DNA from: Cytophagaceae bacterium UBA6715
GTDB taxonomy: Bacteria > Bacteroidota > Bacteroidia > Cytophagales > Spirosomataceae
Assembly: GCA_002454335.1 (NCBI GenBank)
Contig: DKIP01000035.1
Coordinates: 7,468-14,614, forward strand
DNA: 7,147 nt
Direction: 5' to 3'
The notes beneath the pieces were generated by a model. That model saw nothing but the letters and a program-made list of their open reading frames with translations. It was not told the DNA's origin and made no database searches. Positions within the stretch are counted from its first letter, which is position 1. Every line of letters starts with the position of its first letter. Both the position numbers and the translations under genes were made by a program. Below, one piece after another: positions 5,172-7,147 of this stretch.

Positions 5172-7147
5172 ATGAATCGTTCCATTAAACGCGTAGCCAT
5201 CCTTGGCTCTGGAATTATGGGCTCTCGCATCGCCTGTCATTTCGCAAACATTGGCGTTCAGGTATTGCTTTTGGACATTTCTCCCAAAGAACTGAATGCA
5301 GAGGAACAAGCCAAAGGCCTTAGCCTGAATCACCCATCCGTGAAAAACCGGATCGTTAATACGGCATTTCAACAAACTATACAGGCAAAGCCCGCATCGC
5401 TTTACAGCAGCAGCTTTGCCAAAAACATCAAACTGGGCAACTTCGATGATAACCTACCGGAGATTGCGCAGGCCGACTGGATCATGGAGGTCGTCGTGGA
5501 AAATTTAGCGATTAAAAAATCGTTGTACGACCGCGTCGAGCAATTCCGCAAACCCGGCACCCTAATTACTTCGAACACGTCAGGAATTCCTATTCACTTG
5601 ATGGCCGAAGGACGTACAGAAGATTTCCAAAACCATTTCTGCGGCACGCACTTTTTCAATCCGCCTAGGTATTTGCGGTTGTTGGAGATTATCCCAACCG
5701 CCAAAACCGACCCTAACATCATTAAATTCCTAATGCAATACGGCGAAACCCAACTGGGCAAAACGACCGTATTGTGCAAAGACACGCCGGCGTTCATTGC
5801 AAACCGCATTGGTGTTTATTCGATGATGCAAACGATGAAAGTCGTGGAAGATTTGGGATTGACAGTTGAGCAAGTGGATAAGTTGACCTCGAAAGTCGTA
5901 GGCCGACCGAAATCCGGAACCTTCCGTTTATCGGATGTCGTGGGTTTAGATACGACCGTACATGTAGCCAATAATTTAAAGGCAGCATTAACACATGATG
6001 AAAGTTTGTCTGTGTTCGAATTACCCAACATGATACAAAGGCTTTTGGAGAATAAATGGCTGGGAGATAAAACCGGTCAAGGATTTTACAAGAAAACAAA
6101 AGAGGCCGGCAAAACAGTCATCTTGAGTTTAGACTTACAAACATTTGAATACCGCCCGGCGCAAAAGGTTTCCTTTGAGACCTTGGAGCGTACAAAAGCC
6201 ATCGATAAATTGGCGGATCGCTTTGCTGTATTACTAGCAGGCAAAGATTTGGCAGGAGAGTTTTACCGTAAAACCATCCTGGATGGCTTCCGTTATGCTT
6301 CTATGCGTGTACCTGAAATCGCGGATGATTTTGTCAAAATTGACCAAGCCATCTGCGCAGGATTCGGTTGGGAAATGGGTATTTTCGAAACCTGGGACGC
6401 GATCGGCGTGCAAGCTGGAATAGATCTTATGACTACAGAAGGCATTCAACCCGCAGCATGGGTAACGGAGATGCTGCAGGGCGGAAATACAAGCTTCTAC
6501 CGCGTACAAAACGGTGAGCGTCAATACTATGACATTCATAGCAAGTCCTATCAAACCATTCCAGGATCGAACAAGCAGATCAATTTACAAATTCTAAAAC
6601 CGACCAAAACCGTTTACAAAAACGACGATGCGAGCATTATCGATATCGGCGATGGTATCATCAACTTGGAATTCCATTCGAAGATGAATACGATGGGACA
6701 AGGGGTTTTAGAGGGTATCCAAAAAGCCATTGATCTTGCTGAAAAAGATTACCGTGGTTTGGTGATTGGAAATGAAGGAGTCGAGGCTTTCTCTGCGGGA
6801 GCAAATTTGGGCATGCTGTTTATGTATGCGGCCCAACAAGAATTTGATGAAGTCAATCAGATGATTGCCATCTTCCAAAAAACTATGATGCGTGTGCGAT
6901 ATTCATCTATTCCGGTGGTCGTCGCTCCGCATACCTTGGCGCTCGGTGGAGGAACGGAGATTAACTTGCATGCCGACAAAATTGTGGCTCATGCGGAATT
7001 GTATATGGGTTTGGTAGAAGTAGGTGTAGGTTTAATTCCAGCAGGTGGGGGAACGAAAGAAATGGCCTTGCGTATGGGCGATGCCCGAAGAAAAGGCGAT
7101 GTAGAACTCAACCGTTTGCAAGAAGCCTTCATGAACATCGCTACGGC
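5172..7147 (+). CDS. FadN-like 3-hydroxyacyl-CoA dehydrogenase / enoyl-CoA hydratase fusion (3' end outside the window)
   Basis: 658 codons are visible and the frame is open to the edge; FadN relatives are near 790-800 residues, so about 130 are missing. The enzyme would carry out the hydration and NAD-dependent oxidation steps of fatty-acid beta-oxidation in the cytoplasm. The dehydrogenase is N-terminal: a Rossmann motif GSGIMG at 12-17 with Asp35 ending the second strand, then catalytic Ser137 (SNTSG), His160 (THFFNP), Glu172 (LEIIP) and Asn211 (IANRIG). The His-Glu spacing of 12 equals that of human HADH. A C-terminal dehydrogenase domain follows, with a second helical repeat near 365-415. 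The crotonase domain starts near 480: an oxyanion-loop motif FSAGANLG at 540-547, with Glu596 (GGGTE) and Glu616 (GLVEVG) spaced 20 apart like E. coli FadB Glu119/Glu139. This dehydrogenase-first order distinguishes it from FadB. The ATG at 5172 sits five residues before the first Rossmann strand (RVAILGSG), so no longer start is needed. A thiolase gene often follows such genes, but lies outside the window. Confidence 0.93.
   Translation, partial: MNRSIKRVAILGSGIMGSRIACHFANIGVQVLLLDISPKELNAEEQAKGLSLNHPSVKNRIVNTAFQQTIQAKPASLYSSSFAKNIKLGNFDDNLPEIAQADWIMEVVVENLAIKKSLYDRVEQFRKPGTLITSNTSGIPIHLMAEGRTEDFQNHFCGTHFFNPPRYLRLLEIIPTAKTDPNIIKFLMQYGETQLGKTTVLCKDTPAFIANRIGVYSMMQTMKVVEDLGLTVEQVDKLTSKVVGRPKSGTFRLSDVVGLDTTVHVANNLKAALTHDESLSVFELPNMIQRLLENKWLGDKTGQGFYKKTKEAGKTVILSLDLQTFEYRPAQKVSFETLERTKAIDKLADRFAVLLAGKDLAGEFYRKTILDGFRYASMRVPEIADDFVKIDQAICAGFGWEMGIFETWDAIGVQAGIDLMTTEGIQPAAWVTEMLQGGNTSFYRVQNGERQYYDIHSKSYQTIPGSNKQINLQILKPTKTVYKNDDASIIDIGDGIINLEFHSKMNTMGQGVLEGIQKAIDLAEKDYRGLVIGNEGVEAFSAGANLGMLFMYAAQQEFDEVNQMIAIFQKTMMRVRYSSIPVVVAPHTLALGGGTEINLHADKIVAHAELYMGLVEVGVGLIPAGGGTKEMALRMGDARRKGDVELNRLQEAFMNIAT

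Noticed and set aside
4685..5230. 181-codon open frame on the minus strand
   Set aside because: It runs antisense through the gcvP 3' end, its terminator and the fadN-like start, has low-complexity Cys/Arg/Ser-rich composition and no recognisable motif; it is a shadow frame.
5594..6554. Several 71-106 codon minus-strand frames opposite the fadN-like gene
   Set aside because: They lie wholly within a convincing coding sequence with intact catalytic motifs and show no protein-family features of their own.

Overview
The window looks like ordinary chromosome from a member of the Bacteroidota, perhaps a Cytophagales-type aerobe (low confidence below phylum). The reasons are start codons without clear Shine-Dalgarno sequences, candidate -7 boxes fitting the Bacteroidota TAnnTTTG pattern, a full-length single-chain glycine decarboxylase, a secreted M28 peptidase with an inserted central domain, and a hydroxyacyl-CoA dehydrogenase/enoyl-CoA hydratase fusion of the FadN type.

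Layout from left to right: (1) the last 70 codons of a plus-strand gene, tentatively a DUF4954-type protein; (2) a 196-bp convergent intergenic region almost filled by a hairpin-rich cassette (219-403), which has three strong hairpins in an A-B-A order and imperfect terminal inverted repeats; (3) a minus-strand gene for a secreted M28 zinc peptidase; (4) a compact 105-bp divergent promoter region with back-to-back -7 boxes and a 7-bp inverted repeat; (5) gcvP on the plus strand, encoding the glycine cleavage P-protein and closed by a clear intrinsic terminator; (6) a 179-bp spacer with a candidate promoter and a perfect 15-bp-stem hairpin; (7) the first 658 codons of a fadN-like beta-oxidation gene that runs off the right edge.

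The four genes do not form one pathway. gcvP feeds one-carbon and glycine metabolism, the FadN-like enzyme works in fatty-acid beta-oxidation, and the peptidase acts outside the cytoplasm. The arrangement (convergent, then divergent, then terminator and new promoter) suggests each is its own transcription unit.

I see no defence system, phage, CRISPR array or RNA gene. What is unusual lies between the genes: the boundary repeats at 219-403, the symmetrical operator-like repeat between the peptidase and gcvP, and the hairpin predicted at the extreme 5' end of the fadN-like mRNA. No stretch over 300 bases lacks a gene.
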